Counted from the first letter of the stretch, positions 14,692 to 22,895 are shown. The stretch is DNA of 35,471 nucleotides from Prevotella corporis DSM 18810 = JCM 8529 (GCF_000430525.1 NZ_AUME01000034.1:1-35471), one strand, 5' to 3'. Program-made: numbers and translations. Notes: generated from the sequence alone by a model not told the origin.

Positions 14692-14723
14692 CAAAAAATC
14701 CCCAAAAGCTCACGCTTTTGGGG
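14692..14723 (-). terminator. Terminator of hsp20
   Basis: CCCCAAAAGC (14700-14709) and GCTTTTGGGG (14714-14723) pair perfectly around a 4-nt loop. On the minus strand the stem is followed by ATTTTTTGA, a strong T-tract for the leftward hsp20 transcript. Confidence 0.85.
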
Positions 14724-14854
14724 ACTCAAACTCTAACAATTACACTTATTTTGCACGATCACTCAGTCTTAAATGACAGCAACCAACATGCCTGCACGTT
14801 CCAATGCCTCAACGGATGGTTGGCAACTGCTTTGTCATCGTAGGGCTACAGTCA

Positions 14855-15262
14855 TTAGCCAACCTCAATCTGGCGAGCGATTTTCTGAGTTTTCTGTTCC
14901 AATTTCGGCAAGGTGATGTTCAAAACACCATCGCTCATCTTGGCACCGATCTTCTCTTTATCCACGTCTTCGGGCAAAATCAGTGTCTGCTCGTACTTGC
15001 TGTAGGCGAACTCGCGGCGCAGGTAGTGAGCCTTCTGCTCTTTCTCGCTCACCTTCTTCTCCATCTTGATGGTAAGATCGCCATCGTTGTCGATGTTCAC
15101 CTCAAAGTCGTCCCTGCACAACCCCGGTGCAGCAAGCTCAACTGTGTAATCCTTATCCGACTCCAAGACGTTGATAGCTGGAGCCGTTGCGTTTGCCTTA
15201 GGCATATTGTTGTTGTAGAAGAAGTCATTGAATACTTCTGGTAGCCATGAATTTCTATACAT
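14855..15262 (-). CDS. hsp20: Small heat-shock protein (Hsp20/alpha-crystallin)
   Basis: This ATP-independent chaperone holds unfolding proteins. It has a short N-terminal arm (MYRNSWLPEVFNDFFYN) and an alpha-crystallin domain (about 25-120: PAINVLESDKDYTVELAAPGL, FEVNIDNDGDLTI, the conserved GVLNITLPK). I chose the second ATG (15260-15262) because an AAGGAG sequence (minus strand of 15272-15277) lies 9 nt before it. Only 3 nt separate that sequence from the first ATG (15266-15268), which would add Met-Ile. The gene stands alone with its own terminator. Two identical-arm dyads upstream suggest stress regulation. Confidence 0.95.
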   Translation of the reverse strand: MYRNSWLPEVFNDFFYNNNMPKANATAPAINVLESDKDYTVELAAPGLCRDDFEVNIDNDGDLTIKMEKKVSEKEQKAHYLRREFAYSKYEQTLILPEDVDKEKIGAKMSDGVLNITLPKLEQKTQKIARQIEVG

Positions 15263-15330
15263 AATCATAATCTCCTTTACTTTAATATGGTTTGTTAATG
15301 TTTACACAGTCTGTAAATACAAGTTGCATA

Positions 15331-15338
15331 CCAGAGTA
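15331..15338 (-). promoter_or_regulatory. Possible -7 element of hsp20
   Basis: The minus strand reads TACTCTGG, an imperfect match to TAnnTTTG. It would give a leader of about 60 nt and place the nearer TGTCA dyad in the core promoter. Weak on its own. Confidence 0.3.
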
Positions 15339-15345
15339 AAAAATC

Positions 15346-15379
15346 TGTCATATTGACACATCCACATGTCAGTTTGACA
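15346..15379 (-). promoter_or_regulatory. Two TGTCA-N3-TGACA dyads upstream of hsp20
   Basis: TGTCATATTGACA (15346-15358) and TGTCAGTTTGACA (15367-15379) have identical 5-bp arms and 3-bp spacers. Their starts are 21 bp apart, two helical turns, so two dimers would bind the same DNA face. Position just upstream of a heat-shock gene suggests an operator. The regulator is not identifiable from this window. Confidence 0.6.
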
Positions 15380-15581
15380 AGAATAGTGTCTCTTTTAATA
15401 AGGTTATTGGGAGTAAACAATCTTTACAAACGGGTAAAAATTAAGGGCTTCAAAATAAAAATAAAAGCGGCTGCGCGCAAATACGGTAATTTTGCGAATG
15501 TCCATAATCGTCAATCCACCAATAGTTTACGAAAAACAATTGGGTGAAAGAGAAGAAGATAGTACAAAAAGACACGAACTT

Positions 15582-15686
15582 TTGTCTGCGATAGCTAACC
15601 TTTTGCCAATTCATTGGTCAGCTTTTGGAAAATCAACGGTCAGGTTTCAGGCGACGAAAGGTCAACTATCGCTCAGTAAGGTGAGA
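15582..15686 (-). repeat. 22-bp-phased element, copy 3 (four cores, one inverted)
   Basis: Cores start at 15594 (GCTAACC), 15616 (GGTCAGC), 15638 (GGTCAGG) and 15660 (GGTCAAC), each 22 bp apart. The first is inverted relative to the other three. Both outer cores carry CTATCGC outward (15588-15594 on the minus strand, 15665-15671 on the plus strand), so the element has a cap at each end. A further GGTGAGA (15680) is out of phase by 2 bp. The TCTA/ATCA block of copies 1, 2 and 4 is missing. Confidence 0.7.
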
Positions 15687-15840
15687 TTTTTAGCCTTCAG
15701 AAAGCTAAAAAAACGACAACAAAACAACAAACTACCACTATGCGTTTGCGGATTGGAAGTTTTTCGAAGTGGATTTTTCGGTAATAATAATTTACAAAAT
15801 CACCCTATTTCCGATAAGCTCATAGAAATCGGATGCTGAA

Positions 15841-15876
15841 AACAAAAAGTTGATTGGCAGGTTCGCCAATCAACTT
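15841..15876 (-). terminator. Terminator of the rplY-pth-hslR-purN operon
   Basis: AAGTTGATTGGC (15847-15858) and GCCAATCAACTT (15865-15876) are perfect 12-bp arms around a 6-nt loop. On the minus strand they are followed by TTTGTT, shortly after the purN stop. Confidence 0.85.
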
Positions 15877-15940
15877 CATCATATCTTCAGACAAAGGCCT
15901 GTCGTGGTTTCTTTCAGTGTCTGCGAGGAGACAGCTTGCC

Positions 15941-16522
15941 CTATCTGAGGAATCCCTCATTCAAGAGTACCCGCTCAATAACCTTTGGGAAATGTTCCAT
16001 CTCAAGCTCATGCTCCTTCTCCGCTATGTCGTCAGGAGTATCGTCAGGCGATATGGCCGTCTTGTATTGCTCAATGATTTCTCCTCCGTCGCAAACGTTG
16101 CTTACCCAGTGGACGGTCATTCCCGTTTCGGTTTCGCCAGCTGCCTTGACGCTTTCATGAACATGATGTCCATACATCCCTTTGCCTCCGAATTTCGGCA
16201 AGAGCGCTGGGTGAAGATTAACCATTCTATGCTCGTAAGCATCTATCAACCAATCTGGTATCATCAGTAAGAAGCCCGCCAACACTATGAAATCGATGCG
16301 ATGGTCGCTCATTAGGTCAAGCACCAACTCACGGTTGTTGAAGTCGGATTTCGGAAGTACGGCGGTCTCCACGTTCAAATGTTTGGCTCTCACCAAGGCA
16401 TAGGCGTCCGCCTTGTTGCTTATCACCAGTGAGATGTTAACCTGTTGGTTGTTCTGAAAGTAGCGGATGATGTTCTCACAGTTGGTTCCACTTCCTGAAA
16501 CGAAAATAGCTAAGTTTACCAT
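15941..16522 (-). CDS. purN: Phosphoribosylglycinamide formyltransferase
   Basis: PurN transfers a formyl group from 10-formyl-tetrahydrofolate to GAR in purine synthesis. The 193-residue product matches the family length. It has the N-terminal FVSGSGTNCENII loop that binds the phosphate, the catalytic residues in VNLHPALLPKFGGKGMYG (Asn102, His104), and the catalytic aspartate in VSNVCDGGEII (Asp145). It is the last gene of a four-gene leftward operon, 18 bp after hslR. Confidence 0.96.
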   Translation of the reverse strand: MVNLAIFVSGSGTNCENIIRYFQNNQQVNISLVISNKADAYALVRAKHLNVETAVLPKSDFNNRELVLDLMSDHRIDFIVLAGFLLMIPDWLIDAYEHRMVNLHPALLPKFGGKGMYGHHVHESVKAAGETETGMTVHWVSNVCDGGEIIEQYKTAISPDDTPDDIAEKEHELEMEHFPKVIERVLLNEGFLR

Positions 16523-16540
16523 AGATATATTGTAACTTGA

Positions 16541-16957
16541 TTAATCGTCTTCGTCGTCAATGTCATCGAACCCGAACAGAGCCGGATCGACAAACGCATC
16601 CAGCTGCCGGCGGTCTTTCTTCGTTGGGCGTCCAGTACCACGGGCACGGTCAACGAACCCGCTGATACGGCTCATCTCCAGCAGTTCATATTGCTTTGCG
16701 TCGGTGACATTTCTGTAAATCTCAGGTATCATCTTAGCCCCAACACGCTGCTCGATAGTTTTGAGCACTTCAAAAGAATAGATGATGGGTGGCTTTTTTA
16801 CACTCACCACCTCACCAACCTTAATGGTATGCGACGGCTTAACACTCACACCTTTAACCGTTACGCGCCCATTCTTGCACGCATCGGCCGCTATGCTTCG
16901 CGTCTTGAATATGCGGGCGGCCCAAAGCCATTTATCGATTCTTGCAACATCGTTCAT
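16541..16957 (-). CDS. hslR: S4-domain RNA-binding protein (Hsp15/HslR family)
   Basis: The 138-residue protein starts with an S4 RNA-binding domain (RIDKWLWAARIFKTRSIAADACKNGRVTVKG...KVGEVVSV, about 5-55) typical of Hsp15, which in E. coli helps rescue stalled 50S subunits. A C-terminal segment follows with basic residues (GRPTKKDRR) and an acidic end (DDIDDEDD). Its ATG shares one base with the stop of pth (TAATG), so translation is coupled. The company of rplY and pth fits a ribosome-related role. Confidence 0.85.
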   Translation of the reverse strand: MNDVARIDKWLWAARIFKTRSIAADACKNGRVTVKGVSVKPSHTIKVGEVVSVKKPPIIYSFEVLKTIEQRVGAKMIPEIYRNVTDAKQYELLEMSRISGFVDRARGTGRPTKKDRRQLDAFVDPALFGFDDIDDEDD

Positions 16958-17529
16958 TATTTCTTTCCAAGTTTATTGTACTGGTTCATTGTAATATTGA
17001 CGCCTGAGAGGACAAAACTCTTGATAATGTCCACCGCCATGTCAATGCTCGGCTGCAGTGTCCTCATATCTTCTTCCGAATACTTTCCAAGAACCCAATC
17101 CACCTGTCCACCTTTTGGATAGTCGTTGCCGATTCCCATGCGGAGCCTTGCATAGTCCTGACCTATGAGTTGCTGAATGTGTCCGAGGCCGTTGTGCCCG
17201 CCATTCGAACCGCTTCCTTTCAATCGGAAAGCACCCAACGGCAAGGCGACGTCGTCGGAGATGACCAACAGCCGGCTCTCATCAATTTTCTCGCTGTTGA
17301 GCCAATAGCGTACGGCATTGCCAGAGAGGTTCATGAACGTCGTGGGCTTCAAGAGAATGACCTTCCTGCCTTTGACAGTGGTCTCGGCAACGAAACCGTA
17401 ACGCTTATCCTCAAAAACAATATTGGACGCCTTTGCAAAGGCGTCCAATACCATAAATCCTGTGTTGTGTCGGGTATCCTCGTACTCGCGCCCGGGGTTT
17501 CCCAATCCACAAATCAAATATTTATCCAA
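16957..17529 (-). CDS. pth: Peptidyl-tRNA hydrolase
   Basis: Pth releases tRNA from peptidyl-tRNA that drops off ribosomes. The 190-residue product has all family marks: GLGNPGREYEDTRHNTGF with the catalytic histidine (His21), KPTTFMNLSG, the aspartate in ISDDVALPLG, and GSNGGHNGLGHI. It lies 31 bp downstream of rplY and overlaps hslR by one base. The rplY-pth pairing is widespread in bacteria. Confidence 0.97.
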   Translation of the reverse strand: MDKYLICGLGNPGREYEDTRHNTGFMVLDAFAKASNIVFEDKRYGFVAETTVKGRKVILLKPTTFMNLSGNAVRYWLNSEKIDESRLLVISDDVALPLGAFRLKGSGSNGGHNGLGHIQQLIGQDYARLRMGIGNDYPKGGQVDWVLGKYSEEDMRTLQPSIDMAVDIIKSFVLSGVNITMNQYNKLGKK

Positions 17530-17560
17530 TTTTCAAATCTTATTGATTGAGATTTCTCAA

Positions 17561-18199
17561 TTATTCTGCTGCTGGAGCCTCTGCTGTTTCGCCTTCAGCT
17601 GCTCCCTCTTCCTCTGCAGTCTCAGAAGAAGCGACAGCGTTACGTGTGGCCTTGATTGAGCAAACAACAACGTCTTTTGAAGTTACGAGCTCAAGACCTT
17701 CGAAACTCAACTCACCAACCTTGATGCTCTTGCCAAGACGAAGGTTGGTAACATCGATATCAAGATGCTCAGGAATCTGCTGGAATGGAGCTTTCACATT
17801 GATTTTACGGATGGAAAGATTCATTCTACCACCATCGCGAACACCTTGTGCAAGGCCTTGGAGTTTCACTGGCACACCCATTACGATAGGTTTAGTGTCG
17901 TTCACCTCGTAGAAATCGACATGCAGCACAGCGTCTGTTACTGGATGGAACTGGATTTCCTTCAGAATGGCAGTGTGACGCTCACCATCGATCATCAACT
18001 CAACAACATAAATGTGTGGGGTAAAGATGAGTTTGCGGAGCTCTGTCATTGGTGACGCGAATGCAAATGCCAATGGTTTGCCGTTTTCGGTTGCCTCACC
18101 ATAAAGGTTACATGGGATAAGACCTTCCTTGCGGAGTAGTTTTGATGCCTTCTTGCCTACAGCAGAACGCTTCTGTCCTGAAATTTTAATTTCCTTCAT
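17561..18199 (-). CDS. rplY: 50S ribosomal protein L25 (CTC form)
   Basis: This 5S-rRNA-binding protein has 212 residues, the long CTC form with an L25 domain (about 1-92) and a C-terminal TL5-like domain (about 95-185), followed by a low-complexity Ala/Glu tail (SSETAEEEGAAEGETAEAPAAE). The N-terminus KISGQKRSAVGKKASKLLRKEGLIPCNLYG is the typical L25 signature. It is the first gene of the rplY-pth-hslR-purN operon. Confidence 0.96.
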   Translation of the reverse strand: MKEIKISGQKRSAVGKKASKLLRKEGLIPCNLYGEATENGKPLAFAFASPMTELRKLIFTPHIYVVELMIDGERHTAILKEIQFHPVTDAVLHVDFYEVNDTKPIVMGVPVKLQGLAQGVRDGGRMNLSIRKINVKAPFQQIPEHLDIDVTNLRLGKSIKVGELSFEGLELVTSKDVVVCSIKATRNAVASSETAEEEGAAEGETAEAPAAE

Positions 18200-18314
18200 T
18201 TTGTTTGTGTTACTCTAAATTAATGATTTTAATTCGCCATCACACACCGAGTCAATAACATTGGGATTGCTTTGAATCCTTCAAAAAGTTATTCTCAATT
18301 TGCAAAAAGCGATG

Positions 18315-18346
18315 CAAAGTTACATCTTTTCAATGAATTGAACAAG
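18315..18346 (-). promoter_or_regulatory. Promoter of the rplY operon
   Basis: The minus strand has CTTG (18346-18343), a 20-bp spacer and TAACTTTG (18322-18315). This matches TTTG-N19-21-TAnnTTTG at all but one position and leaves a leader of about 110 nt. Confidence 0.7.
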
Positions 18347-18382
18347 TAATATCATTAAAAAACAACAAAATCGGCTTATTCT

Positions 18383-18414
18383 CTTGCATAGAATAGGGAA
18401 TTTTTCTACATTTG
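18383..18414 (+). promoter_or_regulatory. Promoter of the nusB operon
   Basis: CTTG (18383-18386), a 20-bp spacer and TACATTTG (18407-18414) fit the Bacteroidota consensus with one mismatch. It starts about 37 bp from the rplY promoter, pointing the other way. Confidence 0.7.
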
Positions 18415-18455
18415 CAAAATAAAGAAATCAATAGAAACACAATATCACACATACA

Positions 18456-19505
18456 ATGATTAATAGAGATTTGATTCGAATAAAGGTCGTCCAGTTAACC
18501 TACGCATACTATCAAAATGGTGACCGAAACATCGACAAGGCCGAGAAGGAGCTACTTTTCAGTTTATCAAAAGCATACGCACTTTATAATTATCTCTTGT
18601 CTCTCATTGTAGCAATCACACAAGAAGAACGCCATAGAGTTGAGATTCTGACCAACAGAGCAAAGCGTGAAGGCACAGAAGAGCCATCACAGCGATTTGC
18701 ATACAACAAGTTTGCCGTTCAGGTGGAAGAGAACAAACAGCTTAATCTGTATCTTGAGACTCAGAAACAGAGATGGGAGGACGACATGGAGGCCATCCGC
18801 AAACTCTGCGACCAGATTGAACAGAGCGTCATCTATAAGGAATACATGGCGAGCGATGACGATTCGTACGACGCCGACCGAGAGATTTGGCGCAAGATTT
18901 ACCGCACTCTCATACAGGAAAATGCAGAACTCGACTCTATTCTTGAAGAAAAGAGCTTGTATTGGAACGACGACAAGGAAATAGTAGATACGTTTGTTAT
19001 CAAGACTATCAAGCGATTTGACCCTGCAAACAAGAGCGAACAGGATCTCTTGCCTGAGTACAAGGACGAGGAAGATCGTGAATTTGCCACCAAACTGTTC
19101 CGTTCCACTATCCTAAATGCCGATACTTACCAGCGGTACATGAGCGAAACCAGTCGAAACTGGGACTTCTCACGCCTGGCTTATATGGATGTGGTCATCA
19201 TGCAGATAGCAATCGCTGAGATGTTGACGTTCTCCAATATTCCAGTGAGCGTAACTATCAATGAATATGTTGAGCTGGCAAAGCTCTATAGCACACCCCG
19301 CAGTGGAGGATACATCAACGGTATGCTCGATTCGATAGCCCGTCATCTTATCGGTACTGGCGCAATGATGAAGCAGATGCCAGAACCACGCTCCCGTCGG
19401 CCACATGACGAAAGATGGAGCGGCAGCAACCGCCACGTCCAAGTTAACCCCCAACGGCCGACTGACAACGAAATGCTGGCTGAAGAACAACCTACACAAG
19501 AATAA
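18456..19505 (+). CDS. nusB: Transcription antitermination factor NusB, long form
   Basis: NusB works with NusE in rRNA antitermination. The conserved NusB core is in the C-terminal half (about residues 170-310): NWDFSRLAYMDVVIMQIAIAEML, then IPVSVTINEYVELAKLY and GGYINGMLDSIARHL. Canonical NusB has about 140 residues. This one has 349, with a helical, charged N-terminal extension of about 170 residues beginning NRDLIRIKVVQLTYAYYQ, itself similar to the usual NusB N-terminus. A basic-polar tail follows the core (EPRSRRPHDERW). The long form is usual in Bacteroidota. It heads a rightward operon and is 17 bp from yajC. Confidence 0.92.
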   Translation: MINRDLIRIKVVQLTYAYYQNGDRNIDKAEKELLFSLSKAYALYNYLLSLIVAITQEERHRVEILTNRAKREGTEEPSQRFAYNKFAVQVEENKQLNLYLETQKQRWEDDMEAIRKLCDQIEQSVIYKEYMASDDDSYDADREIWRKIYRTLIQENAELDSILEEKSLYWNDDKEIVDTFVIKTIKRFDPANKSEQDLLPEYKDEEDREFATKLFRSTILNADTYQRYMSETSRNWDFSRLAYMDVVIMQIAIAEMLTFSNIPVSVTINEYVELAKLYSTPRSGGYINGMLDSIARHLIGTGAMMKQMPEPRSRRPHDERWSGSNRHVQVNPQRPTDNEMLAEEQPTQE

Positions 19506-19522
19506 TTAATAACAAAACAAAT

Positions 19523-19852
19523 ATGATTACATCAACATTTTTGGCTGCACAGGCAGCCTCTCAAGGCAGTCCACTGCCAATGATACTGATGATGGTTGCC
19601 ATCTTCGCCATCATGTGGCTCTTTATGATTCGCCCACAACAGAAGAAACAGAAACAGATTCGTGCTTTCCAGAACTCCCTTAAGGAAGGTGATTCGATCG
19701 TTACGGGTGGTGGAATCTTCGGAACAGTCAAGCGAATTGACATGACAACGAACAAGATTGATGTCGAAATCTCTCGCGGTGTTGTCATCACAGTGGATAA
19801 AGGCTATGTTTTTGCAGACACACAGTCATTGCAACAGAGCCAGACGAAATAA
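19523..19852 (+). CDS. yajC: Preprotein translocase subunit YajC
   Basis: This small 109-residue membrane protein associates with SecDF. It has one transmembrane helix (MILMMVAIFAIMWLFMI) directly followed by the family motif RPQQKKQKQ and the conserved EGDSIVTGGGIFGTV. The C-terminal half lies in the cytoplasm. It sits second in the nusB operon. Confidence 0.95.
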   Translation: MITSTFLAAQAASQGSPLPMILMMVAIFAIMWLFMIRPQQKKQKQIRAFQNSLKEGDSIVTGGGIFGTVKRIDMTTNKIDVEISRGVVITVDKGYVFADTQSLQQSQTK

Positions 19853-19883
19853 AACTGATAGATAAAGAACAAACCTTAGGTAA

Positions 19884-20891
19884 ATGGTAGGCAGACCGTT
19901 GCATACATTCAGTATAATCAGAAACTTATTGTCGAAGTTATTCAACAAGGAGTTTCTGGTTTTTTTATTCTTCCTTATCCTGAGTGGGCTCTTCTGGCTC
20001 ACCAATGCGCTTGACGATCCGTATGAGAAGGAGATAGAAGTGGATTTGCGACTTGCCGGCATTCCCAAGAACGTTGTTCTGACAAGCGAGGTCGATTCGG
20101 TTATCCGCGTGACCGTACGCGACAAGGGTTATGTCATCGGACTTTACCTCTTTCGAAAGCAACTTCATCCTCTCTTTTTCGACTTCAGTACTTTCAGCGG
20201 TCAAAACAACACCGGAGAGATTCCCGTTTCCGAGATACAGAAGCAGCTAAGTCAGCAACTATACACAAGCACAAAGATTCTGTCGGTGAAAGCCGACAAT
20301 TTGTCGTTTAGTTTCAACTACGGTCAGCGCAAGAAGATTCCCGTAAGCATGCTCGGTGTGGCCGCTCCCGGAGAAGGTTACTTCCTCTCACGCGTGCAGT
20401 TTGTTCCAGACAGTGTAACAGTCTATGCAGCAAAGAAATTGCTGGACAGCATTCAGACAGCCTATACCGTCCGCCAAGAGGTGGTCAACTTCACCGAACC
20501 ACAGGAAATCACTGTTCAGCTACGCAAGATAAGGAATGCCAAGTTGATGCCTAACAAGGTGAAGATGAAGCTCTTTCCCGACGTACTGACAGAGGAAACC
20601 GTAGAAGTGCCGGTCGAAGCCATCAACGTTCCGACGAATAAGGTCATGCGCATCTTCCCAAGAAAGATAAAAGTGAAATTCGCCATTGGCGCACAACGCG
20701 TGAAGTCTATGCCGAAGAACATTGAGACCAAGCAATTGCTACCTACTGGATTCAAGGTTGTTGTAGATTACAATGAGGTAGCCGACCATGCCTCTGAGAA
20801 ATGCCACGTCTATATACAAGCAACGCCGAACGGAGTGAGGAACGCCCGTCCGGCAGTCAACGTCGTCGATTATCTGATAGAACAGAGATGA
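19884..20891 (+). CDS. YbbR-domain membrane protein
   Basis: The 335-residue product has one N-terminal membrane helix (FLVFLFFLILSGLFWLTNAL, about 25-44), then an extracytoplasmic region with YbbR-like beta repeats (KEIEVDLRLAGIPKNVVLTSEVDSVIRVTVRD; later VPVEAINVPTNKVMRIFPRKIKV). In Firmicutes, YbbR (CdaR) regulates a cyclic-di-AMP synthase, but no cyclase gene is next to it here. Its role in Bacteroidota is not established. Its stop overlaps the coaE start (ATGA). Confidence 0.8.
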   Translation: MVGRPLHTFSIIRNLLSKLFNKEFLVFLFFLILSGLFWLTNALDDPYEKEIEVDLRLAGIPKNVVLTSEVDSVIRVTVRDKGYVIGLYLFRKQLHPLFFDFSTFSGQNNTGEIPVSEIQKQLSQQLYTSTKILSVKADNLSFSFNYGQRKKIPVSMLGVAAPGEGYFLSRVQFVPDSVTVYAAKKLLDSIQTAYTVRQEVVNFTEPQEITVQLRKIRNAKLMPNKVKMKLFPDVLTEETVEVPVEAINVPTNKVMRIFPRKIKVKFAIGAQRVKSMPKNIETKQLLPTGFKVVVDYNEVADHASEKCHVYIQATPNGVRNARPAVNVVDYLIEQR

Positions 20892-21466
20892 AAATTGCCA
20901 TCACAGGGAGCATAGGCAGTGGAAAATCATTCGTCTGCCAAATTCTGTACAATCATGGAATTATAGTTTATGACTGCGATGCCGCCGCCAAGCGTCTGAT
21001 GAGAACATCGGCCGAAATTCAGCACAGGCTCAGTTCTCTGGTAGGCAAGGACGTCTTTGTAGGTGGCAGGTTTCAAAAGGCACTGTTGGCAGACTTCCTT
21101 CTGAAAAGCCAGCAGAATGCAAAGGCCGTTGACGACATAGTGCATCCAGCAGTAGCCAGCGATTTTGTAAAGTCGGGGCTTGACTGGATTGAGAGCGCCA
21201 TTCTCTTCGACAGTGGGTTTATCAACAGAATCTATTTGGATAAAATTATCTGCGTCAGCGCCCCCGAAGAGATTAGGCTTCAGCGCGTCATGCTCCGCGA
21301 CCGCATCTCAAGGGAGAAGGCTTTGGATTGGATCAATCGGCAGCTGCCACAGGAAGAAGTACTGAGAAGGAGTGATTACGAAATTGTCAACGACGGAACG
21401 ACAGATTTAGACAATCAAGTATCAAGGATTCTCAATGAATTAGACAAATCAAGTAAAAATAAATAA
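20888..21466 (+). CDS. coaE: Dephospho-CoA kinase
   Basis: CoaE phosphorylates the 3'-OH of dephospho-CoA in the last step of CoA synthesis. From the ATG at 20888 the product has 192 residues and begins with the P-loop ITGSIGSGKS. YDCDAAAKRLM contains the conserved aspartate, and VDDIVHPAV and RVMLRDRIS form the lid region. The longer upstream frame runs inside the ybbR-like gene and is rejected. Translation is coupled to that gene through the ATGA overlap. Confidence 0.95.
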   Translation: MKIAITGSIGSGKSFVCQILYNHGIIVYDCDAAAKRLMRTSAEIQHRLSSLVGKDVFVGGRFQKALLADFLLKSQQNAKAVDDIVHPAVASDFVKSGLDWIESAILFDSGFINRIYLDKIICVSAPEEIRLQRVMLRDRISREKALDWINRQLPQEEVLRRSDYEIVNDGTTDLDNQVSRILNELDKSSKNK

Positions 21467-21479
21467 TAAACAGAAAACA

Positions 21480-21932
21480 ATGTTACAGACAATTCTTTCA
21501 ATAGCAGGCAAACCAGGACTCTATAAATTGGTGAGCCATGCAAAAACGAATCTTATAGTAGAATCGCTCGATGGAACACACAAGCGTTTGCCGGCGTTTG
21601 CAACCGACCGTGTGACGAGCCTTGCTGACATCTCCATGTTTACCGAAACAGAAGACATTCCACTGGGAGAGGTGCTGGCAAAGGTCCGCGACAAGGAAGG
21701 AGGAAAAGTCATTTCATTTAATTGGCGCAAAGCATCGGGCAAACAACTGCAAGACTTTTTTGCCGAAGTACTTCCCGATTTCGACCGCGATCGTGTCCAC
21801 AACAGCGACATCAAGAAACTATTGCAATGGTACGACATTCTTATCAATGCCGGCATCACCAACTTTGAGGAGGACTTGAAGCCAATTGATGGTGAGAACA
21901 TCGACGACCGGAAGGAAGAAGAAGCTGAATAG
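21480..21932 (+). CDS. DUF5606 family protein
   Basis: This conserved 150-residue Bacteroidota protein has an N-terminal small beta domain (MLQTILSIAGKPGLYKLVSHAKTNLIVESLD) followed by TSLADISMFTETEDIPLGEVL and a helical part (DIKKLLQWYDILINAGI). It ends in an acidic tail. No function is known to me. It lies 13 bp after coaE as the last gene of the nusB operon. Confidence 0.8.
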   Translation: MLQTILSIAGKPGLYKLVSHAKTNLIVESLDGTHKRLPAFATDRVTSLADISMFTETEDIPLGEVLAKVRDKEGGKVISFNWRKASGKQLQDFFAEVLPDFDRDRVHNSDIKKLLQWYDILINAGITNFEEDLKPIDGENIDDRKEEEAE

Positions 21933-22324
21933 GTCTCCACTTCAATGAGACATAAGCATCTCCGTATGAAGCCAATGCCTGCATACGGAGATTTTCTTTT
22001 ATGTGAAAACACCAAAATTTGTCGTTGTACCCGCAATATAACTGCTATCCTGTCTAAGCAATTGCACGGCAGCAAAGGAAACATCTTCTTTCTATTCAGC
22101 ATCAAACAAACTACCGGAAATCGTTTTTGTCTGTGCCATTCCTCACAAGGAGACAACCAACAGCAGCAATATCAAACCACATCCTTTCATAATTCTTGGG
22201 TTTATATTTTTGCATATAACCGATTTGACGTTAATGCCTAAGAAATGTTTAATCAGCGATTACATGAATGTGCTGACCCAACCTACCGCAAATATTGAGT
22301 GATGCTTTCCCTAAGACAGAACGC
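21933..22324. other. Intergenic region after the nusB operon
   Basis: Apart from the terminator, a -7-like TATTTTTG (22205-22212) points rightward and is followed 21 bp later by a 22-codon frame (22234-22302, MPKKCLISDY...). Nothing supports that frame as a gene beyond this arrangement. The rest shows nothing recognisable. Confidence 0.5.
21958..22000 (+). terminator. Terminator of the nusB operon
   Basis: ATCTCCGTATG (21958-21968) and CATACGGAGAT (21982-21992) are perfect 11-bp arms followed by TTTTCTTTT. Confidence 0.9.
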
Positions 22325-22696
22325 TCATTTCAGGAAAGCAAAGAACACGGCAAGAACCAGAAAGAGAAAGGCTACAAAATGATTCCAATGGAGACTCTCA
22401 CCATTGAAAAACACGACCGTAAAGACTGTGAAAACCAAGAGCGATATGACTTCCTGGATGACCTTCAACTGCATCAACGAGAAACTGCCACCATTGCCAA
22501 CGTACCCCAAGCGGTTGGCAGGAACCTGACAAGTGTATTCTGCCAAAGCCAACAACCAGCTCAACAAGATGATGACATACAAGGGGGTAGCATCGGTTAT
22601 CACCTTCATTTGCTGCAGTTTGATGTGTCCGTACCATGCGAATGTCATGAAAATATTCGAGAACACCAACAGGCCGATTGTGTATAATCCATTCAT
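22325..22696 (-). CDS. DUF486 (DMT-superfamily) membrane protein
   Basis: The 123-residue product has four predicted membrane helices (TIGLLVFSNIFMTFAWYG, LYVIILLSWLLALAEYTCQVPANRLGY, VISLLVFTVFTVVFF and FVAFLFLVLAVFFAF). It matches the small DUF486 proteins, which resemble half of a drug/metabolite transporter. EYTCQVPANRLG is a typical family stretch. I chose the ATG at 22694-22696 because the promoter lies just upstream of it. The longer frame has unconvincing sequence. Substrate unknown. Confidence 0.88.
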   Translation of the reverse strand: MNGLYTIGLLVFSNIFMTFAWYGHIKLQQMKVITDATPLYVIILLSWLLALAEYTCQVPANRLGYVGNGGSFSLMQLKVIQEVISLLVFTVFTVVFFNGESLHWNHFVAFLFLVLAVFFAFLK

Positions 22697-22725
22697 ACTT
22701 TTTCCCACTTTATCATTTTCGACGA

Positions 22726-22757
22726 CAAAAGTAAATAAAATCATTGGGACAGACAAG
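22726..22757 (-). promoter_or_regulatory. Promoter of the DUF486 gene
   Basis: The minus strand has CTTG (22757-22754), a 20-bp spacer and TACTTTTG (22733-22726), matching the consensus at all but one base. The leader is about 25 nt. Confidence 0.7.
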
Positions 22758-22895
22758 GGAACTTCCGGCTTATCTGACGGAACAGAAGATGAATGCATAT
22801 CAGCAGAGCGCCCGAAAACGTGCACAAGCCACTCGCCATCTGTGCAATTTCGACACCGACAATGCAAAAATGTGTGAAAAGAACAATGATAATCA

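Larger units (their letters stand above)
15263..15940. other. Intergenic region between hsp20 and purN
   Basis: This 678-bp region contains the hsp20 leader and dyads, a composite 22-bp-phased repeat element (15582-15686) and the purN terminator. On the plus strand TAATTTTG (15487-15494) resembles a -7 element pointing into the repeat element, but no credible gene follows. The 115-codon frame opening at 15492 overlaps that element and the repeats, and has no domain. Confidence 0.65.

Noticed and set aside
15492..15839. A 115-codon frame between hsp20 and purN
   Set aside because: It begins inside a promoter-like box, runs across the phased repeats and has no recognisable domain or codon pattern.
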